From assembly GCF_947503705.1 (NCBI RefSeq), contig NZ_CANNES010000001.1, positions 62,001 through 126,000 on the forward strand: a DNA stretch of 64,000 nucleotides. Reading direction: 5' to 3'. The stretch comes from an uncultured Tateyamaria sp. (lineage in GTDB: Bacteria; Pseudomonadota; Alphaproteobacteria; Rhodobacterales; Rhodobacteraceae). A program made the translations under genes and the position numbers. Of the stretch, positions 17,166-26,819 are shown one piece after another; position 1 is the first letter of the stretch; every line of letters starts with the position of its first letter. Below the pieces are notes generated by a model. The model saw only the letters and a list, made by a program, of their open reading frames with translations, ran no database searches and was not told the origin of the DNA.

Positions 17166-17273
17166 AAAAGTGTTTTTCCTGAAGATCTTGAAGCTCATTC
17201 GACAAACAGCAAAACAAAAAGAAGCAAACGGCCATATCACGACACGCGAGCTGGACGTTCTATCGCCAAAACT

Positions 17274-17672
17274 CTACCGCCCCAAAACCGCCCCCCGCGC
17301 ATACTCCCCCACTTCACCCGTCCCATCGTCATAAACCAACTCAATCCGCACCGTCTCCACCGACCCCAGCGGAAAAACCACGTAAGGCAACCGGCCCTCC
17401 GGGATCTCGGCAAAGGTCTGGTCCCCCGGGCATGGCGGCGTCAGCCAGACCATGAGCGGCCCACCGTTCACCGCATAGGAAATCCGGTCCAGCCCACAGC
17501 GATACACCTCCAGCAACGTGAAGTAGAGCAGGTCGCGCCCCTCATATTCCCGCAACGAAATCCACTGCGGTTTGATCATCTGCAAGATCGGCTTCACCTC
17601 GGCGGCCGTGTTGAACTGAGCGCTCGCAGGCCCAGCCAAAGCCATCAGAACGGCAAACAAAATACGTCTCAT
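17274..17672 (-). CDS. Small exported protein of unknown function
   Basis: The 132-residue protein has a clear Sec signal peptide, MRRILFAVLMALAGPASA, cleaved before QFNT. The mature 114-residue protein contains two cysteines (RCGLD and TPPCPGD) that may form a disulfide, and has no membrane segment, so it is probably periplasmic. GGAG seven bases upstream supports this ATG over a slightly earlier in-frame one. The family is unknown to me; similar short periplasmic proteins are common in marine alphaproteobacteria. Confidence 0.7.
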   Translation of the reverse strand: MRRILFAVLMALAGPASAQFNTAAEVKPILQMIKPQWISLREYEGRDLLYFTLLEVYRCGLDRISYAVNGGPLMVWLTPPCPGDQTFAEIPEGRLPYVVFPLGSVETVRIELVYDDGTGEVGEYARGAVLGR

Positions 17673-17819
17673 AAAATCTCCAATGCGCAATACAATCAGG
17701 CCGCAAATTCACCGGCCCAACCTACACATACCACAAAATACACGAACAACGGCACCGCATCCCTGTAAGGCGGTCCTTGGCCCGCCACTGGCCAACGCCA
17801 ACCACAGCCCTACCTGCAC

Positions 17820-18251
17820 ATGATGCGAACCCTGATTGCCCTGATGCTGACCGCCCTGCCCGCCGCCCATGTCCATGCGTGGGAATTTGCACCCACGCCC
17901 ATCTGCACGCTGACGCATAGCGAGGCGGACACAGGCGTCAAACTCACCTATGACCACACAACCGGCCTCTATGCGATTGCGATCACCACAACCCAAGGCT
18001 GGCCTGCCGCCGACGCCTTCTCAATCCGGTTCGACGGGGGGCAGGCCAACATCATCTCAACCACGCGGCATCAAACCGATGGGGCGACAATCACGGTCAC
18101 CGATGCGGGCTTTGGCAATGTGCTCAATGGACTTGAGTTCAACGATACGGCAACGGCCTTTACCGACACGGCCGCCACGACTTTTTCTCTGACAGGGGCG
18201 GCTGAGCCGGTTCAAAAGTTCCGCGACTGCACCAAAGCGCCCGTCGCCTAG
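17820..18251 (+). CDS. Small exported protein of unknown function
   Basis: The 143-residue protein begins with a signal peptide (MMRTLIALMLTALPAAHVHA) followed by WEFAPTPICTLTHSE. The mature part is Thr- and Ala-rich with predicted beta-strands and two cysteines (PIC and RDC), which could pair. No family is recognised. It is convergent with the zinc-ribbon gene, whose stop codon lies only three bases beyond its own. Confidence 0.65.
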   Translation: MMRTLIALMLTALPAAHVHAWEFAPTPICTLTHSEADTGVKLTYDHTTGLYAIAITTTQGWPAADAFSIRFDGGQANIISTTRHQTDGATITVTDAGFGNVLNGLEFNDTATAFTDTAATTFSLTGAAEPVQKFRDCTKAPVA

Positions 18252-18254
18252 GTG

Positions 18255-18518
18255 CTAAAAATCAAAGATATCGCCCAGCAGGTCGCCCATACCTTTCTTC
18301 TTCTTGCCCCGGCGCGGGTCATAACCGCGCTGATCCTCATGGCCGCGCGATGGGGCAGACGGCGGTGGGGGCGGCGCGGAATAGGCAGCGGCACGCTCGA
18401 TGATCTTGTCGAGCTCGCCCCGGTCCAACCACACGCCTCGACATTGGGGGCAATAATCAATCTCCACGCCAGAGCGGTCGGTGATCACAAGTTGGGTTCC
18501 GTCGATGGGGCATTGCAT
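18255..18518 (-). CDS. TFIIB-type zinc-ribbon protein
   Basis: The 87-residue protein starts MQCPIDGTQL and has a zinc-ribbon with the ligands CPIDGT and CPQCRGVWLDRGELDKII, the typical zf-TFIIB arrangement of small bacterial proteins. A low-complexity Pro/Arg linker and a basic GKKKKGMGDLLGDIFDF tail follow. AGGAG precedes the chosen ATG. The function of this family is not established; the single metal site and basic tail suggest nucleic-acid or protein binding. Confidence 0.8.
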   Translation of the reverse strand: MQCPIDGTQLVITDRSGVEIDYCPQCRGVWLDRGELDKIIERAAAYSAPPPPPSAPSRGHEDQRGYDPRRGKKKKGMGDLLGDIFDF

Positions 18519-18586
18519 GGGCTGTCTCCTAAACACTTCTCTTCATATAGGCGCAAAGCTTGCGAATTCATCCGCAGAACTGGGTA

Positions 18587-19057
18587 TCACCAATGACGTG
18601 TGCCCGGCCCACCCTTGATCTGCCCCTGCAAGTTGGCGGTCACCCACCCACCATAGAAATCTCCGGGCTGGGGCATCACGCGCTCTTCGCCCACAAAACA
18701 GGCACTCATCTTGCCCGCATAGAACGCCAGGTGATCCGCCAGATCGGCAAAACGGGGGGTGGGCGACGGATAGCTCCAGGCCGCAGCCTCGGCCCGACCG
18801 CCGTCGGCCTCAACCGTCCAATACCGGGCGACACCCTTCCACTCGCAAAAAGAATTACCATGCGCCGGGGTGAGAACCGCCAAAACGTCCCCGCGCGGAA
18901 TGTAATAGGTGGGCGCATGATGGGTCTCCAACACGCGCAGGGCAGCGGTTGTCTCGGCGACAACCACGTCGTTCAGCATCACACGCAAACGCTGCGGCAC
19001 AGGTTCCAGCGCGGGCGGACGGGGATAAGATTGAACGTTTTCAGGGACCAGAGTCAT
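18587..19057 (-). CDS. DUF427-domain protein
   Basis: The protein is 156 residues from the preferred start MTLVPENVQSYPRPP; an ATG four codons earlier is also possible. It has the DUF427 hallmarks RVMLNDVVVAETTAALRVLETHHAPTYYIP, SFCEWKGVARYWTV and a C-terminal FYGGWVTANLQGQIKGGPGT. The fold is a small beta-sandwich of unknown biochemical role, common in alphaproteobacteria and actinobacteria. No partner is evident nearby. Confidence 0.8.
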   Translation of the reverse strand: MTLVPENVQSYPRPPALEPVPQRLRVMLNDVVVAETTAALRVLETHHAPTYYIPRGDVLAVLTPAHGNSFCEWKGVARYWTVEADGGRAEAAAWSYPSPTPRFADLADHLAFYAGKMSACFVGEERVMPQPGDFYGGWVTANLQGQIKGGPGTRHW

Positions 19058-19160
19058 GCAGCACCACATAAGGCACGATCCGCGGGTGACGAGGGCACGA
19101 TAACGGATTGTTAACCATGTTGCGGTCTGGTCGAGGCTCATTTCAAAACGGTACGACCCC

Positions 19161-19811
19161 ATGCGCTTATTCACGCTGATCATGGCCCTGTTGCTGGCAG
19201 GGACGGCACATGCCGGGGCGTGGTTGCGGGCAGAGGGCACCGGATTCCTCGCCTACAGCACCACATTCGAGGAAGATGGCGCGCTCAATGGCAGCTTTTA
19301 CGGCGAATACGGAGTGCGGCCCAAACTGACGCTGGGCCTCAAGGCCGATATCGACATGACGGTCGGACGCGCAGGCAACGGCAGTGCATTTGTCTTTGCT
19401 CGCAAACCGATCCAGACCCGGGATCGCCCCTTCCGCCTCGCCTACGAGGTCGGGATCGGCAGCACCTTCGGGCAAAGTTCTGACATGCTGCTGCTGACCG
19501 GGCTCAGCTATGGGCGGGGGATCAAGATCGCCGGCAAACATGGGTGGTTTGCCCTAGATGGGTCGGTCGAATGGTCGCTGGGCGACGGCACCGATACAGG
19601 CAAGCTCGATACGACAGTGGGCCTCACACTGAATGACAGGTTCAAGGTGATGGTCCAGGTGTTTCACAGCCTGACCGACACGGCCAGCACCACGACACTG
19701 GCGCCTTCGGTGATCTGGCAACGCAAGCCGGATCGGCCCAGCTATCAGATCGGGCTAGAGGCCGAAGAGGGCGCGGTGGCCCTCAAACTCGGCATCTGGC
19801 AAACCTTTTGA
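19161..19811 (+). CDS. Outer-membrane beta-barrel-like protein
   Basis: The 216-residue protein has a signal peptide (MRLFTLIMALLLAGTAHA). The mature part is a series of alternating amphipathic strands (FLAYSTTFEEDG, GSFYGEYGVRPKLTLGLKADIDMTV, SYGRGIKIAGKHGWFALDGSVEW) and ends in LKLGIWQTF. A terminal Phe is the usual BAM recognition residue of outer-membrane barrels. It is probably an eight- to ten-stranded barrel; its transported or bound ligand is unknown. Confidence 0.7.
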   Translation: MRLFTLIMALLLAGTAHAGAWLRAEGTGFLAYSTTFEEDGALNGSFYGEYGVRPKLTLGLKADIDMTVGRAGNGSAFVFARKPIQTRDRPFRLAYEVGIGSTFGQSSDMLLLTGLSYGRGIKIAGKHGWFALDGSVEWSLGDGTDTGKLDTTVGLTLNDRFKVMVQVFHSLTDTASTTTLAPSVIWQRKPDRPSYQIGLEAEEGAVALKLGIWQTF

Positions 19812-19847
19812 AGGTGGGCGGAGGACATGCCCCCGCCCGGCACAAAT

Positions 19848-22130
19848 CTAGCGGTCCATGCGCACTGTGGCCCGGATCTGGCCACGCATTTCGGTGCTGA
19901 ACTCCAGGGTGAACTGATCCTCGTTCGACCCGATCCGACCCACAGCGACAGGGGTCTCGAACTGCTTCACACCGGAATTGTTGCGCAGGTCGCCAGTCAG
20001 GGCAACGCTGTCGACAAACATGCAAAAGCTCTCAAAGGGCAGTTGCTTGCTGGTGCCAACGGTCCAGATGCGTTCGTTGCTGTTCTGGGTATGGGCAACC
20101 ACCAGCGGGTTATGGGCCTGCTCCGACACGTTGTGGTACGAATTGCCGTCGAAAAACACCTCGCGGTTCCGGCTGTAATCCAGATCAGAAATGCTGGTGT
20201 CAACGCGTTCGGCCCGATCGATCGTCCCGTTGATAGAACGGAAGCGGTTGCCCGACACAGTCACACCATTGAGGAAGTGGCCCGTGCCATGAGGTTTGAC
20301 CACGAAATAGCTGAACCAGGGGGCTACATCGCCCGACAGATACACGTTGTCGGTGATGGTGAGCGAGCTGAAGGAAAAGCCGGTGTTGAAATCCGGGGTC
20401 GCATCACGCTCATTCGTCCACTCGATGAAACAGTTGTCGATGTAATTCCCCGATACCACAGAGGCGGTAAAGTTCTCCATCAACACCAGTCCGGCGGTGC
20501 GGAACCCATTGGGCACGGCGTCACCCTGGAAGAAGTGGTTGCCCGACACCAGATGGTTTTGACCGGCCATCACGGCAAAGTGGCGGAACATCGTGGCCCG
20601 ACAGTCGCGCAGCTTCACGTCATTGGAATTGACGTTCATGGCAATGGTCACACGGTCCGCCACATCGTCGGATTCCTCCGAAGACAGGAACTGACAACGA
20701 TCCACCAACAGACCCTGACAGCCGCCCCCGATCGAGGTCAGGCCCCGGTTCTTGGGCCGGCTCACAAAACAGTCCTGCAACTCGAATGTGGGGCCGGACG
20801 GGGCCAGCATGATACCGCTCGACAGGTTGTTACACTGGAACTCGATGTCGGACATGATGAACTTGGACAGCTTGGAAAAGCCGCTGAAATCAACCATGTA
20901 CTGGAAACGGCGGAAGGTGTAGTTCTGGGTACCTTCCGCATCATACAGCGGCGCGTTCAATTCGATCTCCTGGCTGCCCACATTCTTGCTGCGGACATAG
21001 ATCTCGCGGCCAACGCCATTGCCTTCAACCAGCGACCCAACCTCGATATTGGCGATGTTGCTCACATTGGTCAGCTTGCGGGCGTCCGACGCGCTATAGG
21101 TGGCCTGGCTGGTCGTAGTGATGGTGTCCCAATTGTCGCCCTGCGCCTCCAACTGACCGTTGCGGATCATGCGGCGGGTGGCAAAGGTGGTGCGATTGGG
21201 CACGGCGGCCTGCATGTCGATGGGTGCGGTGACGGCAATGCGGCGGCCGCCCAGGTCCAGACCCTCATGATCCGAACTGTTCAAAAGCGCCTGAAACGCC
21301 TTCTTGAAGGCCAGCTCTTCATCGCCAAAGGCCTCGATATAGGTGGGCAGGTCATAGCTTTTGCGCAACAGCAGCATCTTGTCCGTGGGCATGCTCAGCG
21401 TGCCTTCGAACTTGACCAATTCCTCGATGGCCATGTCCTTTTCCAGGCGGAAGACACCCGCAGGGACCAGAACGGTGCGGCCATTGGCGGCGGCACTGGC
21501 AGCGTCAAAGGCGTCGCTGTCATCGGTCACGCCATCGCCCACGGCGCCGTAGTCGCGGACATCCACATAAGGGACCAGATCGCGCAAAAAGACCGATGTG
21601 ACGTCTTCGATGATAATGTCGTCAATGCGCACAATCCCGCCATTGGGGCCGGTCAGATCAATGCCAAAATGGCCGTATACAGCATCAGGGCCCCAGACCA
21701 TATCGACGCCGTTGCGATTGCCCGCCCCGACGATGGCCGACACCTCGACAACCGACCCATAAGTGGTCAGCGTCACGCTGTCGCCGACGGTCGTGACACC
21801 CGAAACCGCCTGGCCATTGCCCTGAGCCGCATAGCCCGACACGCGCACCGCAGGCAGGCTGCCACTGATCGCTTTGATGCGCGCGGTGATGCGCAGGTAA
21901 CACCCCGGCAGGATCGGCGTCTCGCCCATATATCGCACACGTGTGGTGTTCGACGTCTTTTGCAGCTCAAGACAGCCGGCAAAATCCTGGTCCGCCGGGA
22001 CAAAGGCCGCATTCGCCGCGTTCTGGTATGTGTCAGAGCCCGGCGTGCCATCGCCGCTCGACCAAACGTCCAGACCATTTGCAAAGGCCGGCGGCATCAA
22101 AAGCACGCCATCAGTGATCGCCTTGTTCAT
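19848..22130 (-). CDS. Right-handed beta-helix protein, pectate-lyase-3 / GH28-related
   Basis: The 760-residue protein begins MNKAITDGVLLMPPAFANGLDVWSSGDG. A carbohydrate-binding-like beta domain comes first, then the pectate-lyase-3 signature YVDVRDYGAVGDGVTDDSDAFDAA (about residue 225), followed by a long parallel beta-helix with Asn-rich turns. This architecture occurs in phage tail spikes, polysaccharide lyases and epimerases. There is no Sec signal, so export by a type I system or use as a surface/tail-like adhesin is possible. The start was chosen for its AAGGGA site; an earlier in-frame ATG exists. No phage genes surround it. Confidence 0.75.
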   Translation of the reverse strand: MNKAITDGVLLMPPAFANGLDVWSSGDGTPGSDTYQNAANAAFVPADQDFAGCLELQKTSNTTRVRYMGETPILPGCYLRITARIKAISGSLPAVRVSGYAAQGNGQAVSGVTTVGDSVTLTTYGSVVEVSAIVGAGNRNGVDMVWGPDAVYGHFGIDLTGPNGGIVRIDDIIIEDVTSVFLRDLVPYVDVRDYGAVGDGVTDDSDAFDAASAAANGRTVLVPAGVFRLEKDMAIEELVKFEGTLSMPTDKMLLLRKSYDLPTYIEAFGDEELAFKKAFQALLNSSDHEGLDLGGRRIAVTAPIDMQAAVPNRTTFATRRMIRNGQLEAQGDNWDTITTTSQATYSASDARKLTNVSNIANIEVGSLVEGNGVGREIYVRSKNVGSQEIELNAPLYDAEGTQNYTFRRFQYMVDFSGFSKLSKFIMSDIEFQCNNLSSGIMLAPSGPTFELQDCFVSRPKNRGLTSIGGGCQGLLVDRCQFLSSEESDDVADRVTIAMNVNSNDVKLRDCRATMFRHFAVMAGQNHLVSGNHFFQGDAVPNGFRTAGLVLMENFTASVVSGNYIDNCFIEWTNERDATPDFNTGFSFSSLTITDNVYLSGDVAPWFSYFVVKPHGTGHFLNGVTVSGNRFRSINGTIDRAERVDTSISDLDYSRNREVFFDGNSYHNVSEQAHNPLVVAHTQNSNERIWTVGTSKQLPFESFCMFVDSVALTGDLRNNSGVKQFETPVAVGRIGSNEDQFTLEFSTEMRGQIRATVRMDR

Positions 22131-22364
22131 CCAAATATCCCTTTTATCAAGCAGGGGCAGCAGTGCCCGTTGAGGTGCAGTCAACCCGCAGAAAGCCGGG
22201 TGCTCTGACCCGTCCGGGCAAGGGAAATATCAACAAGGGGTTAACGCAGGCTCACAGCACCGCGCGCGGTACTCCTTGCTCAGGCAACATCCAGAAAATT
22301 GATCAGGGTCAAACCGCAGGCGCGGACCGCGGGTAAACTGCCCCGAAAACCGCAGGAGGGCACG

Positions 22365-22769
22365 ATGAGACACGCAACAACCGGGCTGATGCTGGCCGCA
22401 TTGATGACGTTACCCGCACATGCTCAAGAGGACACAGCCGAAGGCAAAATGCTGTACCGGAACTACTGTGCAACGTGCCACGGCTTGACAGGCAAGGGCG
22501 ACGGCCCGATGGGCCCTGCCTTGCTCTTGCAGCCCACCGACCTGACCACGCTCCAGGGCGACAATGATGGTGTGTTCCCGCTGCTGCGCGTGGTCAAACG
22601 GATCGACGGGCGCGATCCTCTCGTCGGGCATGGCTCACCCATGCCGGTCTTTGGGCCATTCTTTGAAGGCGGGCGGGACATCTCGCTGCGCACCCAGGCT
22701 GGTCAATCCATCCTGACGAGCCAGCCGGTTGCCGAAATCATCACCTGGATGCGCACCATCCAGAAATAG
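22365..22769 (+). CDS. Periplasmic c-type cytochrome
   Basis: The 134-residue protein has a signal peptide (MRHATTGLMLAALMTLPAHA) and a single haem-binding CATCH motif (Cys35, Cys38, His39). The methionine ligand is probably in HGSPMPVFG. It is a class I mono-haem electron carrier of the periplasm. GGAGGG precedes the ATG. The gene stands alone and is convergent with the DUF4864 gene only four bases away, so its electron partners cannot be read from context. Confidence 0.88.
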   Translation: MRHATTGLMLAALMTLPAHAQEDTAEGKMLYRNYCATCHGLTGKGDGPMGPALLLQPTDLTTLQGDNDGVFPLLRVVKRIDGRDPLVGHGSPMPVFGPFFEGGRDISLRTQAGQSILTSQPVAEIITWMRTIQK

Positions 22770-22773
22770 CGGC

Positions 22774-23175
22774 TCAGGCGCTCAGGCCCGGATCATCCAG
22801 CAACTGAACCGCGCTGATCTTCCATCCGTTCTCGGTTTCTTGCATCCGGTAATCCAGCCAGTGGACGACACCCTTCCCGTCCACGATCTGCACCTTCTGC
22901 CACAGCGCACCAGCGACCTCGCGCAGCTCCAGAAAGGTCACCTCGGCCGGGCGCCACACCATCGGATAACCCTGGGTGACCATGCGGCCGAAATTCTCGG
23001 GCGTGCGAAACATGCCACGAATGGAAGGGCTGGCAAATTCAAAGGCACTGACAAAGTCATCAGCCTTGAAGGCTTCGATCTGGCTGCCAATCACACCCTC
23101 GATCTCGGCATCCTGCGCCGACACGGCCCCCGTCAGACACACAGACACCGCCAATGCCATCATCCATTTCAACAT
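22774..23175 (-). CDS. DUF4864-domain exported protein
   Basis: The 133-residue protein has a signal peptide (MLKWMMALAVSVCLTGAVSA). The mature part, IEGVIGSQIEAFKADDFVSAFEFASPSIRGMF, has the look of DUF4864, an NTF2-like cone fold common in alphaproteobacteria. The C-terminal strands (VVHWLDYRMQETENGWKISAVQLL) agree. It is probably periplasmic, with no known activity. Confidence 0.75.
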   Translation of the reverse strand: MLKWMMALAVSVCLTGAVSAQDAEIEGVIGSQIEAFKADDFVSAFEFASPSIRGMFRTPENFGRMVTQGYPMVWRPAEVTFLELREVAGALWQKVQIVDGKGVVHWLDYRMQETENGWKISAVQLLDDPGLSA

Positions 23176-23271
23176 CGCAAACCCTCCGTCGCTCTACCTC
23201 ACAAGCTAGAGCAACAGGGCCATTGGGCAAACGGCGCCTCATAATCCCCGCAAGGCGGACCTCGATCCGCC

Positions 23272-24852
23272 CTACCCGACCAGTTCGCCCGCCAGACCCT
23301 GATCAATCAGCGTCACGGTTTCCTGCACGCCATAAAGCGCGATGAAGCCACCAAAACGCGGCCCCTGCGACGCCCCCAGCAGCACTTCGTAAAGCGCCGT
23401 GAACCAGCCGCGCAGCGGATCAAACCGATCGCGGCCCACCGCATAAACCACCGACTGCAACGCCTCATCGTCGACAGGCCCGTCATAGGCGACCAGCGCC
23501 GCACGCAACGCCTCCAGCGCCTCCCGCTCCGTATCTGTGGGCAAACGGTACACTTTCGACGGTTTCACGAAGTCATTGTAATAGCGCACGGCAAAGCCCA
23601 CCGCCCGGTCCATCCCGGGATGCGTCTCTGCGCCCGTTTCCGGCGCATAACGCTGGATAAATCCCCAAAGGGTCTCCTTCGTTTCCGCCTGACTGACAGA
23701 GGCGAGGTTCAAGAGCATCGCAAAAGGCACAACCATATCGCTCTGGGGCACATCGCCGCCATGGATATGCCAGACCGGGTTGTTCAAGCGGGCCACATCA
23801 TCCTGCTTGGCATAGGCGCGCAGCTGCTGGTGATACTCGTCCACCGCCTTGGGAATAACGTCGAAAAACATGCGCTTGGCCGTCTTCGGCTTTTGGTACA
23901 TGAAGTACGACAGGCTCTCGGTCGAGGCATAGGTCAGCCATTCGTCAATGCTGACCCCATTGCCCGAGGACTTGGAAATCTTCTGGCCCTGATCGTCCAG
24001 AAACAGCTCATAGCTGAAATGGTTCGGGGGCTTCACACCCAGGGTCCGACAGATCGCGTCATAGATTTTCTCGTTGGTGGCATGTTCCTTGCCATACATC
24101 TCGAAATCCACACCCAAGGCCGCCCAACGGGCGCCGAAATCAGGCTTCCATTGCAGCTTCACGTTGCCGCCCGTGACGGGCAGGGTCATCTCCTCCCCGC
24201 TCTCCGGGTCATCAAAGGTGACAGTGCCGGCGACAGCATCCACGTGCTTCATCGGCACATAAAGAACGCGACCGGTCTCGGGATGAATGGGCAGGAAAAT
24301 CGAATAGGTCGCGGCACGTTCTTCACGCAGGGACTTCAACATGATCTTCATCAGATCGTCATAGCGTTCCGCACAACGCAGCAGGATTTCGTCAAACTGG
24401 CCAGAGCGGTAGAATTCCCGGGCCGAGATGAACTCATATTCAAAACCAAACGTATCCAGAAACCGGCGCAGCATGGCGTTGTTGTGATGGCCAAAGCTCT
24501 CATGGGTGCCAAAGGGATCGGGCACCGAGGTCAGGGGCATCTGCAAATACTGCTGCAAGGCCTCAGGGTTGGGCACATTACCCGGCACCTTGCGCATCCC
24601 GTCCAGATCGTCCGAAAAACACACCAGTTTCGTGGGGATATCGCTCAATTCCTCAAAGGCACGCATGACCATCGTGGTACGAGCCACCTCGCCAAAGGTG
24701 CCGATGTGGGGCAGACCCGAAGGGCCATAACCCGTCTCAAACAACACATACCCCTTCTCGGGCGGCGCTTTTTCATAGCGTTTGAGCACCCGGCGCGCTT
24801 CTTCAAAAGGCCAGGCTTTGCTCGTCATCGCAGCGTCACGCAGTGTCGACAT
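23272..24852 (-). CDS. lysS: Lysyl-tRNA synthetase, class I
   Basis: The 526-residue protein is a class I lysyl-tRNA synthetase of the archaeal type found in alphaproteobacteria. The HIGH-type motif is LPHIG at 47-51 and the KMSKS-type motif is KISKS at 291-295. The C-terminal half is helical and recognises the anticodon. It charges tRNA-Lys with lysine using ATP in the cytoplasm. An in-frame ATG far upstream was rejected because AGGA lies before ATG 24852 and the upstream residues look unstructured. Confidence 0.95.
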   Translation of the reverse strand: MSTLRDAAMTSKAWPFEEARRVLKRYEKAPPEKGYVLFETGYGPSGLPHIGTFGEVARTTMVMRAFEELSDIPTKLVCFSDDLDGMRKVPGNVPNPEALQQYLQMPLTSVPDPFGTHESFGHHNNAMLRRFLDTFGFEYEFISAREFYRSGQFDEILLRCAERYDDLMKIMLKSLREERAATYSIFLPIHPETGRVLYVPMKHVDAVAGTVTFDDPESGEEMTLPVTGGNVKLQWKPDFGARWAALGVDFEMYGKEHATNEKIYDAICRTLGVKPPNHFSYELFLDDQGQKISKSSGNGVSIDEWLTYASTESLSYFMYQKPKTAKRMFFDVIPKAVDEYHQQLRAYAKQDDVARLNNPVWHIHGGDVPQSDMVVPFAMLLNLASVSQAETKETLWGFIQRYAPETGAETHPGMDRAVGFAVRYYNDFVKPSKVYRLPTDTEREALEALRAALVAYDGPVDDEALQSVVYAVGRDRFDPLRGWFTALYEVLLGASQGPRFGGFIALYGVQETVTLIDQGLAGELVG

Positions 24853-25033
24853 CAGGGGTGTCCTAAATTCTGGCGCCACGGGGGCATCCGCGGCGGCGCT
24901 CTCATCAATTCCGCACGGGGTACGCGCGGACAGAATCCGCACCCGACAGGCACGAACCCGCCGCTACCTATTGCGGGCGGGGCACTGCGTCAATATTGAG
25001 GGGGCATCAGGTCACCCGAACAGGACTGTCACA

Positions 25034-25459
25034 ATGGCACACTCCGAAACGTTTACGCTCTCCGCCCAGGATGCGCTTGTGGCGCTGATGATCGCGATCT
25101 CCGCCTCGGACGAGGACATTCGGACCGCCGAGTTGGTCAAGATCAACTCGGCCGTGAACAACCTGCCGGTCTTTGCTGATTACGACCTCGACCGGATGAA
25201 CGTTGTGGCGCAAACGGTGTTCGACCTCTTCGAACAGGAAGACGGTCTGGACGCCCTCTTCGGTCTCGCACGCGAAGCACTGCCCGAACGGCTGCATGAA
25301 ACAGCCTATGCCTTGGCCTGCGACGTGGCCGCAGCCGACGGCACACTCGAAGAAACCGAACTGCGGCTGCTCGAAGAAATGCGGTACGAACTGAACATAG
25401 ACCGCCTGCACGCCGCCGCGATTGAGCGCGGCGCAAGAGCGCGACACCTGACACTCTAG
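25034..25459 (+). CDS. TerB-family (tellurite-resistance-like) protein
   Basis: The 141-residue all-helical protein has the TerB repeat pattern: LVALMIAISASDEDIRTAELVKIN in the first half and ACDVAAADGTLEETELRLLEEM in the second, each with an acidic Asp-Gly/Glu cluster that can bind a metal. TerB proteins sit at the inner membrane or in the cytoplasm and are linked to stress responses; no other ter gene is nearby. The ATG at 25034 gives a clean N-terminus. Confidence 0.8.
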   Translation: MAHSETFTLSAQDALVALMIAISASDEDIRTAELVKINSAVNNLPVFADYDLDRMNVVAQTVFDLFEQEDGLDALFGLAREALPERLHETAYALACDVAAADGTLEETELRLLEEMRYELNIDRLHAAAIERGARARHLTL

Positions 25460-25834
25460 GCGATGAACGCAGCACTTATCAGACGAAATCCGTCCTACTC
25501 GCCAAACCCCACCGGCAAATAGTCTCGACCACGATGACACAAAGCAGACCTCGACTGGGCCTTCGGTCCATGTCCGCAGTGCGGGACAAACCGGACTTGC
25601 GCAGTCGCAGCTATTGCTGACGCAGCATCCACTCGCAGTTGCAGCACCGTAAATGCTGCTTCGCAGTGCGGGCCGTTGAAGCAGCCATTCGCGAACGTAA
25701 ATTTTGTTCGATCCGAATTCTCACGTTCGCTGAAAAATGCTTGGACTATCTAGACGCCGATGGCGTGTGCTATTTTGCCATGGTCCCGCCAATGGCCTAT
25801 TTTTTAATGAAGGTAGTGTTTAGGCAACTTGCAC
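25460..25834. other. 375-bp non-coding spacer
   Basis: No gene with coding character is seen. Toward the right the sequence becomes more AT-rich than the flanks and contains stop codons in all frames. It lies between the 3' ends of the TerB-like and LysR genes and marks the left edge of the redox-gene block, so it may be the scar of an insertion boundary; this is inference. Confidence 0.4.
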
Positions 25835-26728
25835 TTACGTCTTTGCGATCTCTGCAAGCACCTGCCGCCAGTGGCTGTGCCGTGCCGACGTCTGGCTGCG
25901 GGCATGCCAACACAGGCCGATGTCCAGCGTTTCGGTTCTCCAAGGCGGATTTACACATTCAAGACCAGTTGCCGAAAGAACGTCCGGTAGGGTTACGATG
26001 ATCTCAGTGCCCTTGATCAACGTAAGCGCACTGTCGAAGTCGGGGACTTGCAGCACGACATTTCGCTTGCGCTTCATCTTTGCCAAACGCTGGTCGATTG
26101 CGAAGCTGGCATCCGGGCCAAGGGCAATGCGTGCATGAGGCCGCGCACAAAAGGCATCCAAATCGTTTTCTGGCAATGGATATATTGGGTCAAAGTAGAC
26201 GACATCGCGAAATGAAAACAACCTGCGCTGCATAATGCCGTCGCCCTTTGCGGCATCAAGCGGCAAAAAGCAAAAGTCGAGTACGCCTTCCTGCAGGTTC
26301 TGTACCGTTTGGAAAAGCGAGCCTGGGCGCTTGATTTCGAATGTCAGCTTTGGTGCTTGGGTTAGCGCATGCTGCAACAGGGGCTTAATCAGAACTGTCC
26401 GCTCCACGGCCGTTGCCGCAATGCGCAGCGTTCCGGTGTCCGAAGCCGGATCATAAGCGGGCGTCTCAAACATCGCATCAAGATGACGCAACGCTGCCTC
26501 GGCCTCTGGCAGCAGAGTCTTGGCCCGCTCTGTTGGCTGCACGCCGTTGCCAGCGCGCACAAACAGCGGATCGCCAGTGCGGGCGCGCAACTGTTCCAGC
26601 CAATAGCTGATGGTGGATTGGTTCATATCCAATAGTCGGGCAGCCCCGCTGAGCGATCCAGCTTTCTGGATGGTCAGCAGGATCTGAAGCTGCCGCCCGT
26701 CGATCCCGAGGTAATCAGAATTTTCCAT
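25835..26728 (-). CDS. LysR-family transcriptional regulator
   Basis: The 297-residue protein has an N-terminal LysR winged helix-turn-helix (ILLTIQKAGSLSGAARLLDMNQSTISYWLEQLRARTGDPLFVR) and a periplasmic-binding-like effector domain from about residue 95. It is divergent from the PNPOx-like gene at 26820, with a TCCGGA-N7-TCCGGA palindrome between them. It therefore probably senses a small molecule and controls the rightward genes 26820-29985. Confidence 0.88.
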   Translation of the reverse strand: MENSDYLGIDGRQLQILLTIQKAGSLSGAARLLDMNQSTISYWLEQLRARTGDPLFVRAGNGVQPTERAKTLLPEAEAALRHLDAMFETPAYDPASDTGTLRIAATAVERTVLIKPLLQHALTQAPKLTFEIKRPGSLFQTVQNLQEGVLDFCFLPLDAAKGDGIMQRRLFSFRDVVYFDPIYPLPENDLDAFCARPHARIALGPDASFAIDQRLAKMKRKRNVVLQVPDFDSALTLIKGTEIIVTLPDVLSATGLECVNPPWRTETLDIGLCWHARSQTSARHSHWRQVLAEIAKT

Positions 26729-26752
26729 AGTGCAAACTAGTAACGTGGGATT

Positions 26753-26771
26753 TCCGGACAATCAATCCGGA
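26753..26771. promoter_or_regulatory. TCCGGA-N7-TCCGGA palindrome, LysR operator candidate
   Basis: Two TCCGGA hexamers, each self-complementary, are separated by seven bases in the 91-bp space between the divergent LysR gene and the PNPOx-like gene. The length and symmetry fit a LysR recognition site. It lies 49 bases before the rightward start codon. Confidence 0.45.
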
Positions 26772-26819
26772 CGTATCTCTACTTCAACACCACAAGATAC
26801 GCCCAAGGAGGTCGATGAC

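Noticed and set aside
19827-22208. A very long open frame on the plus strand opposite the beta-helix gene
   Set aside because: It has no family resemblance, a residue mix rich in His, Arg and Gly typical of the reverse of GC-rich coding DNA, and the opposite strand holds a convincing gene.
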